Below, in pieces: positions 45,658 through 58,257 of a stretch of 64,000 nt of DNA. Under the pieces are notes generated by a model. The model saw only the letters and a program-made list of their open reading frames with translations. It did not search any database and was not told the origin of the DNA. Within the stretch, counting starts at the first letter, position 1. The number at the start of each line of letters is the position of its first letter. The stretch is from Bowmanella yangjiangensis (GTDB lineage Bacteria; Pseudomonadota; Gammaproteobacteria; Enterobacterales; Alteromonadaceae), in the NCBI RefSeq assembly GCF_017255015.1, contig NZ_JAFKCS010000005.1:1-64000 (forward strand), in the 5' to 3' direction. The translations under genes and the position numbers were made by a program.

Positions 45658-46572
45658 ATGCAGCTGCGTTCAAGCTCCAATCTACGCCTGTTCATTCAGT
45701 CTTCCAGTAGACCGGGAAGCCCCTATTTTCTGGTTGCCAGTGCGTGGTTGTTGCTGAATCTATTGGTCTCTGGCGGTGTGAGTCTGTGGATAATTAAGCA
45801 GGCCCAGCCCATGCAGAATGCCGACTGGTTGGGTGCAAGTCTGGCTTTCGCTTCTGTGTTCGCCGTTGCTTTTATGTACTTGCTGGTGAGCTTAATACTG
45901 CTTAAGCCTCACATTAAGTCTAATGTGCTGGTGGGATTACTGCTTTTGCAACAGTCGCGCTATTTGGATGGTTTGGAACAGGTATTGTTGCTGAACGGTG
46001 ATGGGTTGGGTTTGGCTGAAGACCTACTTTTTCTGCTTGGCGCCATCGTTTTGGCGATCGGTGTAACCTTGTGGGTTATGTTGACTTATCGTCAGGCCAC
46101 TTTGGATAAACTGACCCGGGTGCATAATCGCCGCCATTTCGAAAAGGCGTTGCAGCAGCATTTGCAATCAAAACGTCAGGAAGCCTTAGATAGCTGCTTG
46201 CTGGTGTTGGATTTGGACAACTTTAAGCGCATCAATGATGGCTTTGGCCACTCCATGGGAGATATGGTGCTCAGACGTCTTGGCGATGTGCTCAGACAAT
46301 GCGCCCGAAGAGAAGATGTAATCTGTCGCAGCGGCGGCGAGGAATTTGAAATTCTTTTGGTCAGAGCCTCCGCCGAGGCCGGAACTAAGGTCGCAGAACG
46401 CATCATGCAGCAAATAGCTGCCGCAACGCCTGACGGACTGCCAACCCTCACTGCAAGCATGGGAATAACTATGGTGTTGCCAGACGACGATGTGGACAGT
46501 CTTAGGCGTCGCGCCGATAAAGCCATGTACATGGCCAAAGGGCAGGGTAAGGCGCAGGTTGTTGAACTTTAG
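45658..46572 (+). CDS. Membrane-bound diguanylate cyclase (GGDEF)
   Basis: The 304-residue protein has about four membrane segments (near 25-45, 60-83, 88-110 and 122-143) and a C-terminal GGDEF domain (about 145-300). The active site is SGGEEF at 225-230. An inhibitory I-site RRED (217-220) lies exactly five residues before it, so c-di-GMP product inhibition is likely. The membrane part matches no sensor domain I know. The gene lies between pabA and an HDOD gene on the same strand. Confidence 0.9.
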   Translation: MQLRSSSNLRLFIQSSSRPGSPYFLVASAWLLLNLLVSGGVSLWIIKQAQPMQNADWLGASLAFASVFAVAFMYLLVSLILLKPHIKSNVLVGLLLLQQSRYLDGLEQVLLLNGDGLGLAEDLLFLLGAIVLAIGVTLWVMLTYRQATLDKLTRVHNRRHFEKALQQHLQSKRQEALDSCLLVLDLDNFKRINDGFGHSMGDMVLRRLGDVLRQCARREDVICRSGGEEFEILLVRASAEAGTKVAERIMQQIAAATPDGLPTLTASMGITMVLPDDDVDSLRRRADKAMYMAKGQGKAQVVEL

Positions 46573-46652
46573 ATTTAGCTCAACCCGTCAGGTCTTTTCC
46601 TATATCATGCTTTTTTTTTGAAACTCCGTTACATGGGCGTTAGAACTTACTA

Positions 46653-47807
46653 ATGACACAAGATGTCTCTCAACAAATAAGCACCAGATTCAGCCGCCTG
46701 CTGATTGGCCTGGATGCAACCAGGCAGGACGCGTTGGAAGACAAGGATGTTGAGTTACCGGACTTTCTCGATCAGGATCGTGATGGCCGGCAGTTATTGC
46801 GCATTGAGAAACAAGCGCAACGGGATAAGAAGCTAAACGAGCGTTACTACCAGAATTTTCTGGAGAAGTTACAAACGCAGTTGAATGATGAAGTCAGAGT
46901 ACGCCTCGCCGAACAATTGCAGGATACGGAGTACCTCTACAGCAAACTCATAGGTGTGCCTGCACAGTTACCTGAAGTGTTGGACATTATGTCTGTCAAA
47001 GCGGCATCCATAGGTCGTATAGAGCCCTTGGTGGCGACCATTCCCTGGTTGGTGAACGACCTCATCAAAATGGTCAACATGCCTAAGTACCGACGTACGG
47101 ATAAGCAAGGCAAAGTGATCCCGGTTGAAAGTTTACGTATGGCATTGAGCTTTCTGGGCTTGGAAAATCTTAAACTGGTTATCCCTTCGCTGGTCTTTCG
47201 TCGTTGGTTGCCGCAAATTACCGACCCCTACCCGAATATTAAAGTAAGACTATGGCAACACGCCATGGGCAGTGCGCAGTCCTGCAAGAAAATTGCAGAA
47301 ATCAACGGCCAGGATACCCAGGCGGCGTTTACCTTAGGCATGTTTCACGAAGTGGGGATGATCGCCATTATTCGCCTTTACTTCAGGTTGTTCGAAGAAG
47401 TTCGCCGGGATGCGTTGACTGAGGCACATCAAGCGAAAATGAAAGAAGAGCATTCAGCCTTGTCTGATGTCGTGCCTTCTGGCATAGCATTGCAAGAACT
47501 AATTGAACAACAGGCTTCACGTATTAGTTATGTGCTAATGGAGACTATGGGGTTTCGACGCCTGATGCTTGCACCTGCAATGCAAGAGGTGGTTGAGTCT
47601 GTGCCTGTCAAAGATATGCATTCCTTAGCTAAAGTGCTAATGCAAGGGCGGGGATATAATCAATACCGAATGCTAAAAGAAGCCCGCTTAATCAACATTG
47701 ATGAAGCAAAGCTATTTTTGCGTAATCTGGTCATGCCTGCCGGTGCGCTGTCTGCATTGAAAGACACCGATCTGCGCCATCTCAATCTGACTTTTGACGA
47801 AAACTAA
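46653..47807 (+). CDS. HDOD-domain protein
   Basis: This 384-residue soluble protein has a central HDOD domain (about 110-300): VPAQLPEVLDIMSV, FLGLENLKLVIPSLVF, and TLGMFHEVGMIAI. HDOD is a non-catalytic relative of HD domains and is often found in signalling proteins that affect motility and c-di-GMP output. The N-terminal roughly 100 residues are charged and helical, unlike a known domain. It follows the GGDEF gene by 80 bases and could be co-transcribed. Confidence 0.87.
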   Translation: MTQDVSQQISTRFSRLLIGLDATRQDALEDKDVELPDFLDQDRDGRQLLRIEKQAQRDKKLNERYYQNFLEKLQTQLNDEVRVRLAEQLQDTEYLYSKLIGVPAQLPEVLDIMSVKAASIGRIEPLVATIPWLVNDLIKMVNMPKYRRTDKQGKVIPVESLRMALSFLGLENLKLVIPSLVFRRWLPQITDPYPNIKVRLWQHAMGSAQSCKKIAEINGQDTQAAFTLGMFHEVGMIAIIRLYFRLFEEVRRDALTEAHQAKMKEEHSALSDVVPSGIALQELIEQQASRISYVLMETMGFRRLMLAPAMQEVVESVPVKDMHSLAKVLMQGRGYNQYRMLKEARLINIDEAKLFLRNLVMPAGALSALKDTDLRHLNLTFDEN

Positions 47808-49323
<1,516 letters not shown>

Positions 49324-49370
49324 GTCGCTGACCGCGGAATAGATTTTCGCTAAATCAGCCAAAGATATCG

Positions 49371-49394
49371 GCCGGTGCGCAGTCAGGCGCCGGC
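49371..49394 (+). other. Hairpin in the astC-astA gap
   Basis: GCCGGTGC (49371-49378) can pair with GCGCCGGC (49387-49394) with one G-U pair. No T-run follows, so it may be an mRNA-stabilising or attenuating stem inside the 144-base gap and not a full terminator. Confidence 0.35.
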
Positions 49395-49467
49395 TTCTAC
49401 CTACCGGGTATCCGGTTCCCAAACTCTTTTTTAACAGACCGCCTCAGAAATAGCGGAGTAAGCGACT

Positions 49468-51968
<2,501 letters not shown>

Positions 51969-51978
51969 ACCTCTATTT

Positions 51979-52004
51979 AAAAAGGCACCATCTGGTGCCT
52001 TTTT
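51979..52004 (+). terminator. Intrinsic terminator after astD
   Basis: GGCACCA (51984-51990) pairs with TGGTGCC (51993-51999), with AAAAA before and TTTTT after extending the stem. It ends the astCAD operon. Confidence 0.9.
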
Positions 52005-52035
52005 AATTTCCACTAATTGTATTAATCGTATTTAT

Positions 52036-52049
52036 ATGATTTAAATCAA
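52036..52049. promoter_or_regulatory. FNR/CRP-like palindrome upstream of the DUF1338 gene
   Basis: ATGATTTAAATCAA matches 9 of 10 defined bases of the FNR consensus TTGAT-N4-ATCAA. A TATAAT at 52124-52129 is a likely -10 box, which would place the site about 93 bases upstream of the transcript start, one of the known class I FNR positions. No good -35 box is visible. Confidence 0.45.
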
Positions 52050-52233
52050 GACAACACATCGGCTATCGGGATATGCTAGTAAAGTAATCTCGAATTCTGC
52101 CTGTTTTTTGTTCGCGTTTACCGTATAATACGCCGCCGCAAATTGCCGCTTGGCCTGCTAGGTTTTGAAGACCGCTGGCCTGAAGCATTGAATTTACGAT
52201 TTTCAATCCCCTTAGGACTGAGTAAGAAGCATC

Positions 52234-53034
52234 ATGCACAATAACGTAGAGACCCTATTTGCTAACCTATGGCAAGACTATGTTGCCATGACCCCATCCG
52301 CCCTGAAAGTTCACCAGTTGTTGGGTGATGGCGATGAATTGATTAACGATCATGTCGCGTTTCGTACCTTCAATATCGACAAGGTTGGCCTTGAAAAGCT
52401 GGCAGCTCATTTCCTGGCCCTGGGCTATGAAGAGAAAGGGCAGTACAACTTTGAGCAGAAGAAACTCAAAGCCAAGCACTTCGAGCATGCTGATGAAACT
52501 AAACCTAAGGTCTTTATCAGTGAATTGCTGGTAGAAGAGTTCTCTGCACCTGTGCAGGCCATTATTCAAAAGATGGTTGATGCTGTTCCTGCAGAAGCCG
52601 TGAATAAAGAGAACTTCTTGTACTCTGGTACCCACTGGCAGGTGAGCAGTGAAGAATACCAGACGCTGTTGAGCGAATCTGAATATGCTGCTTGGGTATC
52701 CGCCTGGGGATTCCGTGCCAACCACTTTACCGTTAGCCTGAACCACCTGAAGCATTACACTATGCTGTCAGACGTGAATGAAAAGCTTAAAGAAGCGGGT
52801 TTTGAACTGAACACCTCTGGTGGTGAGATCAAAGGTGGCCCGGAAGTTCATCTGGCTCAGTCTTCTACCATGGCCGATAAGATGGAAGTGCGTTTCAGTG
52901 ATAAGAGCTTGGTTATTCCCAGCTGTTTCTATGAATTTGCCCAGCGCTTTCCGCTGCCAGACGGCAAGCTGTATACAGGTTTTGTTGCCGCTTCAGCGGA
53001 CAAGATCTTTGAAAGTACCAATGTGGGTATGTAA
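52234..53034 (+). CDS. DUF1338-family metalloenzyme, short form
   Basis: The 266-residue protein belongs to the DUF1338 (vicinal-oxygen-chelate-like) family. Likely metal ligands are His40 (NDHVAFRTF), His164 (RANHFTVSLN) and Glu234 (FYEFAQRFP). The longer family member HglS converts 2-oxoadipate to 2-hydroxyglutarate in pseudomonad lysine breakdown. The reaction of this shorter group is not known to me. Its place after the ast operon suggests amino-acid catabolism, but a separate terminator and promoter region lie between them. Confidence 0.82.
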   Translation: MHNNVETLFANLWQDYVAMTPSALKVHQLLGDGDELINDHVAFRTFNIDKVGLEKLAAHFLALGYEEKGQYNFEQKKLKAKHFEHADETKPKVFISELLVEEFSAPVQAIIQKMVDAVPAEAVNKENFLYSGTHWQVSSEEYQTLLSESEYAAWVSAWGFRANHFTVSLNHLKHYTMLSDVNEKLKEAGFELNTSGGEIKGGPEVHLAQSSTMADKMEVRFSDKSLVIPSCFYEFAQRFPLPDGKLYTGFVAASADKIFESTNVGM

Positions 53035-53055
53035 TCCCGCCTAAATTGTATAAAT

Positions 53056-53080
53056 AAGCCCGCTTTTACGCGGGCTTTTT
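53056..53080 (+). terminator. Intrinsic terminator after the DUF1338 gene
   Basis: AAGCCCGC (53056-53063) pairs with GCGGGCTT (53070-53077) around TTTTAC and runs into a T-tract. Confidence 0.9.
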
Positions 53081-53137
53081 ATTGGTATTATCATAGTAAC
53101 TGCTATTGTTTAGCTTAAGCGGCAAATCGGAGCGTGT

Positions 53138-54064
53138 ATGAGCAAGTTGATTGCATCGGTGGATCAGAGAACCAATATTGTTGGCCAGAACCGATTGGAG
53201 TTATTGATCTTTCGTCTGATTGGCGAACAGCCCTTCGGCATTAATGTTTTTAAAGTCAGAGAAGTATTGCAGTGCCCTGAGCTCACCGAGATGCCAGGAG
53301 CCAGTCCATGTGTTAGAGGTATTGCGCATTTGCGAGGTGTACCTATTACCGTGATCGACCTGAGCGAAGCAACTGGTGGCAGGCGTATTGAAGATCTCAA
53401 ATCTGCCTTTGTGTTGGTGACTGAATATAACCGCACGACTCAAGGTTTTCTGGTTGGTGGTGTTGATCGCATTGTGAATATCAATTGGGAACAAATTATG
53501 CCTCCGCCCAAGGGGGCGGGTGCCAATCACTATCTGACCGCTGTTACCAAAGTCGACAATAAGCTGGTGCAGGTCATCGACGTCGAGAAAGTCTTTGCTG
53601 AGATTTCACCTATTGATGAAGAAGTCAGTGAAGATGTGAAAAAGCAGGTTACCGACATTGACCTCAGCAGTATGACCGTCTTGGTTGCCGACGACTCGTC
53701 GGTGGCTCGTAACCAGGTTAAGCGCGCGCTGTCTTCCATTGGTGTGAACGTGGAACTCGTCAACGATGGTCGCCAGGCCTTGAATTGGCTGGAAGATAAG
53801 GCCAGAGAAATGGGCGGCGATATTACCGCCAAGGTGCCTTTGCTGATTTCGGATATTGAAATGCCGGAGATGGATGGTTATACCCTGACGACCTCGGTTA
53901 AAAACCATCCCGACCTGCGTAAGGTTCATATTATTCTGCATTCTTCCTTGAGCGGCGTGTTTAACGAGGCAATGGTACGTAAAGTCGGCGCTGATCAGTT
54001 CATCGCGAAGTTCCATCCTGATGAGCTGGCATCTGCGGTAAGAAAGTGGATGGCAGAGCCTTAA
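53138..54064 (+). CDS. cheV: Chemotaxis coupling protein CheV (CheW plus receiver)
   Basis: CheV couples chemoreceptors to CheA and is itself phosphorylated. The 308-residue protein has a CheW domain (about 20-165: FGINVFKVREVLQ, GIAHLRGVPITVIDL) and a receiver domain (about 180-305) with VADDSS, the phospho-Asp in LLISDIEMPEMDGY, and a Lys in QFIAKF, where the final motif is slightly unlike the usual KP. It stands alone, flanked by terminators on both sides. Confidence 0.95.
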   Translation: MSKLIASVDQRTNIVGQNRLELLIFRLIGEQPFGINVFKVREVLQCPELTEMPGASPCVRGIAHLRGVPITVIDLSEATGGRRIEDLKSAFVLVTEYNRTTQGFLVGGVDRIVNINWEQIMPPPKGAGANHYLTAVTKVDNKLVQVIDVEKVFAEISPIDEEVSEDVKKQVTDIDLSSMTVLVADDSSVARNQVKRALSSIGVNVELVNDGRQALNWLEDKAREMGGDITAKVPLLISDIEMPEMDGYTLTTSVKNHPDLRKVHIILHSSLSGVFNEAMVRKVGADQFIAKFHPDELASAVRKWMAEP

Positions 54065-54084
54065 ATAAGGTGAGTTACACCTTT

Positions 54085-54112
54085 AAAAGCCCACAGATAG
54101 TGGGCTTTTTTT
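54085..54112 (+). terminator. Intrinsic terminator after cheV
   Basis: AAAAGCCCAC (54085-54094) pairs with GTGGGCTTTT (54100-54109) around a 5-base loop, followed by more T. Confidence 0.9.
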
Positions 54113-54237
54113 GTATTTGTCCTGCGCATAAAGTCATTGAACCGCCTTTGCGGGTAATTGGACAAGCAGATGGTTTCACCCTAGGGCATGCTGATATAAG
54201 GTAAGCGTTGGAATTATAAAAATACACAGAGGGCAAA

Positions 54238-56586
54238 ATGGCAAGATGGGGACTGTGGCTGTGTTTAATACTCAGCCCACTGGCGAATGCCGCCGGTATT
54301 AAAGATTTCACCAAGGGGATGGAGTTACGCCAGGGCTACTTCGACTTTTATTACCAGACCAGTGAAGACAAGCTTTATTTGCTGGTGGACAAAGTGGAAC
54401 AGCCATTTATTTTTCAAAGTTCACTGCCTCGCGGTATGGGATCTAACGACATAGGGTTAGACCGGGGCCAACTGGGCGAAACTCGTCTGGTGCAATTTGA
54501 ACGTTTCGGCAACAAGCTGCTGCTTAAGCAACTCAATACCTATTACCGTGCCGACAGCAATAACCTTGCTGAGCGTGCCAGCATTGATGAAGCCTTTGCC
54601 ACGTCGGTATTGGCAGGGTTACCTATTGTGGCCAGCGATTCAGGTAAGTGGCTGGTGGACTATACGGCTTTTCTTTTGAGTGATATCCATCAGATTGCCC
54701 CACGGCTGGATCAGCAAAAACAGGGCACCTACAAGCCCGATGCTAAACGCAGTGGCATCTATCTGAATCGTTCCAAGGCATTTCCTCTGAATACTGAGCT
54801 GGAAGCCCTGGTTACTTACGTTGGCAATAAGGCGGGGGAGTATGTGCGTCAGGTTACTCCTGAACCAGATGCCATCAGTGTGCATCTTCATCACTCGTTG
54901 ATTGCCTTGCCTGAGGCGGGATACCAGCAACGTGAATTCCACCCCTATTCCGGGTACTGGAAAGTGGAGTATATGGATTATGCCGCCGCTATCGATCAGC
55001 CTATGGTGAAACGTTTGCTACCCCGTCACCGCCTGCAAAAGAAAAATCCTGATGCAGCAGTGAGTGAAGCTGTTGAGCCTATCGTTTACTACCTTGATCC
55101 AGGTGTGCCGGAACCGGTGCGCACCGCCTTATACGAAGGGGCCATGTGGTGGAATTCGGCGTTTGAACAGCTCGGATATAAAGATGCGTTTCAGGTTAAA
55201 GATCTGCCCGCCGATGCTGATCCCATGGATGTGCGTTACAACGTGATTCAATGGGTGCACCGAGCCACTCGTGGCTGGTCTTATGGTGCTGGTGTAACCG
55301 ATCCCAGAACCGGCGAGATCCTAAAAGGCCATGTTACTTTGGGTTCGCTACGTGTACGCCAGGACTTCTTAATTGCCTCTGGCCTGACGGGACCCTACAG
55401 CGGTGAACAAGCCGATATTGAGAAGCAAAAGGCCATGGCCTTGGCACGTATTCGCCAATTGTCAGCCCATGAAGTGGGGCATACTATTGGTTTGATCCAC
55501 AACTTTGCTGCCAGTGCCAATGGCCGCGCATCGGTGATGGATTACCCTCATCCGTTGGTGACGCTACACAACAATCAAGTCAGTTTAGAAAATGCCTATC
55601 GTGAAGGCCTTGGTGAATGGGACCACTATGCTATTCAGTATGGCTACGGTGATTTCAGCAAGGCTCAGCTTGCCAAGCTGGTTGCCAAAGCTAAACAAGA
55701 TGGTCTGGAATACATGGCGGATGCCGATGCCCGGCCGGCCGGTGGTGTCAGCGCCATTGGTCATCTGTGGGATAATGGCAAAGACCCTGTCGCTGAGCTT
55801 ATGCGTTTGGACGAGGTTCGCCGTTTTGCCTTGCACAACTTTGGCTTGAACAATATTGCCCATGGGCAGCCGTTATCCAGTCTACAGGAAGCTTTGGTAC
55901 CTATTTACCTGTTACACCGATACCAGGTGGAGGCCGTGAGTAAATTGGTGGGCGGCGCCTTCTATGAGTACGAACTAAAGGGCGAACATACCCAGCCTAA
56001 GGGTTTCAAATGGGTTTCAACCGAGCAGCAACAACAAGCGGTGCAGGCTCTGCTGGCCACTTTGACACCTAAGTTTTTGGCCTTGCCGGACAGTCTGCTG
56101 GCGCTGATCCCCCCTAAGGCTTATGGTGACAGCGATGGCAGGGAAAGTTTCAAAGGCCGCACCGGTCTGGCTTTCGACCCCTTGAGCGCGGCGGAGGCAT
56201 CAGCCAACCATACCTTGTCTATGTTGCTGCATCCTTTGCGATTGAACCGTCTGACCAGTCAGGGGCAACTGGATAGCACGCTAAGCACCTTGTCTGACGC
56301 TGTGATGAAGAGTCGAAATCAAAAAGGTCATGCGCTGCTTATCCAACAGCGGGTCAGGCATGTGGCTTTCTATCAGTTGATGAACAGCCTTACGCATGCC
56401 GAGTTATCGCCTGAGGCCAGAGCCGGTCTGTATCAACATATGCAAGCACTGAACGAGTGGCTGGATAAGCATGATAAAGATCCAAATCTCAAACTGCTGC
56501 ATCAGCAATGGCAGCAGTTTGAGGATAGTGGCGAATGGAAACCAGTATTTAAACCTTTGGCGCTGCCGCCAGGATCTCCCATCTGA
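54238..56586 (+). CDS. Exported zinc metalloprotease (DUF5117/DUF4953 family)
   Basis: This 782-residue protein has a signal peptide (LWLCLILSPLANAA). The middle part is a metzincin-like protease with HEVGHTIGLIH: zinc ligands His411, His415 and His421, catalytic Glu412. The N-terminal DUF5117 region (about 60-250) and the C-terminal DUF4953 region (about 390-700) match a family common in marine Gammaproteobacteria and Bacteroidetes. The natural substrate is unknown. It is monocistronic: a terminator lies 170 bases before and a hairpin after. Confidence 0.87.
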   Translation: MARWGLWLCLILSPLANAAGIKDFTKGMELRQGYFDFYYQTSEDKLYLLVDKVEQPFIFQSSLPRGMGSNDIGLDRGQLGETRLVQFERFGNKLLLKQLNTYYRADSNNLAERASIDEAFATSVLAGLPIVASDSGKWLVDYTAFLLSDIHQIAPRLDQQKQGTYKPDAKRSGIYLNRSKAFPLNTELEALVTYVGNKAGEYVRQVTPEPDAISVHLHHSLIALPEAGYQQREFHPYSGYWKVEYMDYAAAIDQPMVKRLLPRHRLQKKNPDAAVSEAVEPIVYYLDPGVPEPVRTALYEGAMWWNSAFEQLGYKDAFQVKDLPADADPMDVRYNVIQWVHRATRGWSYGAGVTDPRTGEILKGHVTLGSLRVRQDFLIASGLTGPYSGEQADIEKQKAMALARIRQLSAHEVGHTIGLIHNFAASANGRASVMDYPHPLVTLHNNQVSLENAYREGLGEWDHYAIQYGYGDFSKAQLAKLVAKAKQDGLEYMADADARPAGGVSAIGHLWDNGKDPVAELMRLDEVRRFALHNFGLNNIAHGQPLSSLQEALVPIYLLHRYQVEAVSKLVGGAFYEYELKGEHTQPKGFKWVSTEQQQQAVQALLATLTPKFLALPDSLLALIPPKAYGDSDGRESFKGRTGLAFDPLSAAEASANHTLSMLLHPLRLNRLTSQGQLDSTLSTLSDAVMKSRNQKGHALLIQQRVRHVAFYQLMNSLTHAELSPEARAGLYQHMQALNEWLDKHDKDPNLKLLHQQWQQFEDSGEWKPVFKPLALPPGSPI

Positions 56587-56593
56587 TTTACCT

Positions 56594-56614
56594 GGGCCGG
56601 TTTTAAGCCGGCCC
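56594..56614 (+). terminator. Hairpin after the metalloprotease gene
   Basis: GGGCCGG (56594-56600) pairs with CCGGCCC (56608-56614) around TTTTAAG, 8 bases after the stop. There is no T-run directly after it, so it may be a 3'-end stabiliser or a weak terminator. Confidence 0.45.
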
Positions 56615-56741
56615 TGTCTGCCACAAATCCTTTATTTTTGTGTCACTAAATGAGTTGTTGAGGGGGCAACCTCTACAGTATTGATGGTTTGGATCTGAAT
56701 CCACAATAAAGCCATGAACCGCCGCAACGGCATCTTCGTTA

Positions 56742-57059
56742 CTACTCTTTTGAGGTCAGTTCGGTCTTGTCTTCGGTTAAGTCTTGGCCAGGTAAGTCAT
56801 TGCAAACTTTGCAATACATACCTTTGCGGTAATAGTAAAGGCGGGTGCCGGCAAATATGGCAAGGCTGATCAGGGACCACAGCAAACCAAAACTTAGCGC
56901 GTAATCCCAGCTTCTGCCTTTCAGATATTGAATGCCGCTCAGTAAGGCGAAAAGTATGGGAAAACCCAGTAAATATTGAATAAACCACTTCTTAATCGGC
57001 ATAAATTTCAGCTCCGTTTTTACATCCATGAGTTTGTATGGGCTGGTATCTGAAAACAT
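56742..57059 (-). CDS. Small two-helix membrane protein, unknown function
   Basis: I do not recognise this 105-residue protein. It has two membrane segments (about 28-44 and 54-74), a basic loop, and after the second helix RKGMYCKVCNDLPG, in which a CxxC pair could bind metal or form a disulfide. The C-terminus is acidic and Thr-rich. Its upstream region is shared with the divergent M42-like peptidase gene. The start could be ATG 57059, or a later Met. Confidence 0.6.
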   Translation of the reverse strand: MFSDTSPYKLMDVKTELKFMPIKKWFIQYLLGFPILFALLSGIQYLKGRSWDYALSFGLLWSLISLAIFAGTRLYYYRKGMYCKVCNDLPGQDLTEDKTELTSKE

Positions 57060-57185
57060 TTAACCTTGACCAGTATCTATTACAAAACGCACAGCTACAA
57101 GGGAGCCGATGTGCAATGAATCAGCTGTGATTTTTTTCATTTGCCAGTATGCTAACAGCACTTTTGCTCTGGTGTTGTTTATGCC

Positions 57186-58241
57186 ATGTCTGACTTAAAT
57201 GAGGTCTTTGATTTACTGAAAACCCTGATCCGTGAACCTAGTGTGGTGGGCGCGGAGCATAGCTTTTTCCGGGTACTGCAACGGGAGCTGGAAGAACGTG
57301 GTGCTCAGGTAACCTGGTATGAAGGGGTACTGGTGGCACAGGGTAGTAAGCCATTCTCAGCCATGTTCTCCGCGCATATTGACCGACATGGATTAATTTG
57401 TACTGGCCCTAACGAATTTCAGTATGCCGCTTTTGTGGCGGGCAATCGTTCGGATTTGCTAGGTAACTCGGTCTCCGAGCAATTAATTAATAAAATTGTC
57501 GACCGTTTCGATGCCACGCCGGTAATGGCCTACGAACCTTGGTCAGGTGCTTATCGTGGTAAAGGGCGCATTGCGAAAAGCTATGTGTGTGAGCGGCGTA
57601 ACAACTTGATTTTCACTCTGGAAGGCATGGAACATCTGGTGGCTGGTACGCCGGTGGCCTTTGCTGACAAGCTGAGCGTAAAAGAGGACACCATCAGCGG
57701 CCAACTCGATAATGTGCTGACTGCTGCGTTTTTGGTGCATTTATTCAGTCTTGGTTTTCAAGGCACGGCATTTTTCACCGCTCAGGAAGAGGCAGGTAAA
57801 AGTTGGCGCTATTTACTGGAGTGGTTCAGACGCTTTGGCAGCACAACCAACCGTCTGATTGTGGTAGACACTAGCCCCTATCCAGATCGTGATGAGGCGG
57901 ATAAGCAGCAATTGGTGTTACGCCATAAAGACGCTAACGCCGAGTTTGACGCTTTACTTACCGAACAGCTTCAGGCTATTTGTGAAGTTTACGGCCATAC
58001 CTGCAGCTATAAGGATGAGTACATCGACCAGAAGAATGCTCAACTGCTATTGCAGGGGCTAACACCGCAGTCCTACGGCAGTACCGAAATGGGACGGATT
58101 ATTGCCGCTTCTAATGGCATGGTTACAGGCTCCACCCTGCAAATACCTACCACTGGCTACCACACCATGGAAGAAACGGCCTCGATTGCATCCTGTCAGG
58201 CATTTCTTACCGTGTTAAAGCGCATTGCCGAAGTACACTGA
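57186..58241 (+). CDS. M42/M20-like zinc aminopeptidase
   Basis: This 351-residue cytoplasmic protein has the co-catalytic metallopeptidase pattern: SAHIDRHG with His64 and Asp66, the bridging Asp in SGQLDNVL, the general-base Glu in AQEEAGKSW, a further Asp in VVDTSPYPD, and a final His in TTGYHTMEE. It is closest to M42 (glutamyl-aminopeptidase/DeblocKing) enzymes but diverged. Its stop lies 17 bases before the YCF48-type gene, and the two are probably co-transcribed. Confidence 0.8.
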   Translation: MSDLNEVFDLLKTLIREPSVVGAEHSFFRVLQRELEERGAQVTWYEGVLVAQGSKPFSAMFSAHIDRHGLICTGPNEFQYAAFVAGNRSDLLGNSVSEQLINKIVDRFDATPVMAYEPWSGAYRGKGRIAKSYVCERRNNLIFTLEGMEHLVAGTPVAFADKLSVKEDTISGQLDNVLTAAFLVHLFSLGFQGTAFFTAQEEAGKSWRYLLEWFRRFGSTTNRLIVVDTSPYPDRDEADKQQLVLRHKDANAEFDALLTEQLQAICEVYGHTCSYKDEYIDQKNAQLLLQGLTPQSYGSTEMGRIIAASNGMVTGSTLQIPTTGYHTMEETASIASCQAFLTVLKRIAEVH

Positions 58242-58257
58242 GCATAAGGGAAAAACC

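Noticed and set aside
46610-46620. T-run before the HDOD gene as a terminator
   Set aside because: No stem precedes the T-run, so it is not a recognisable intrinsic terminator.
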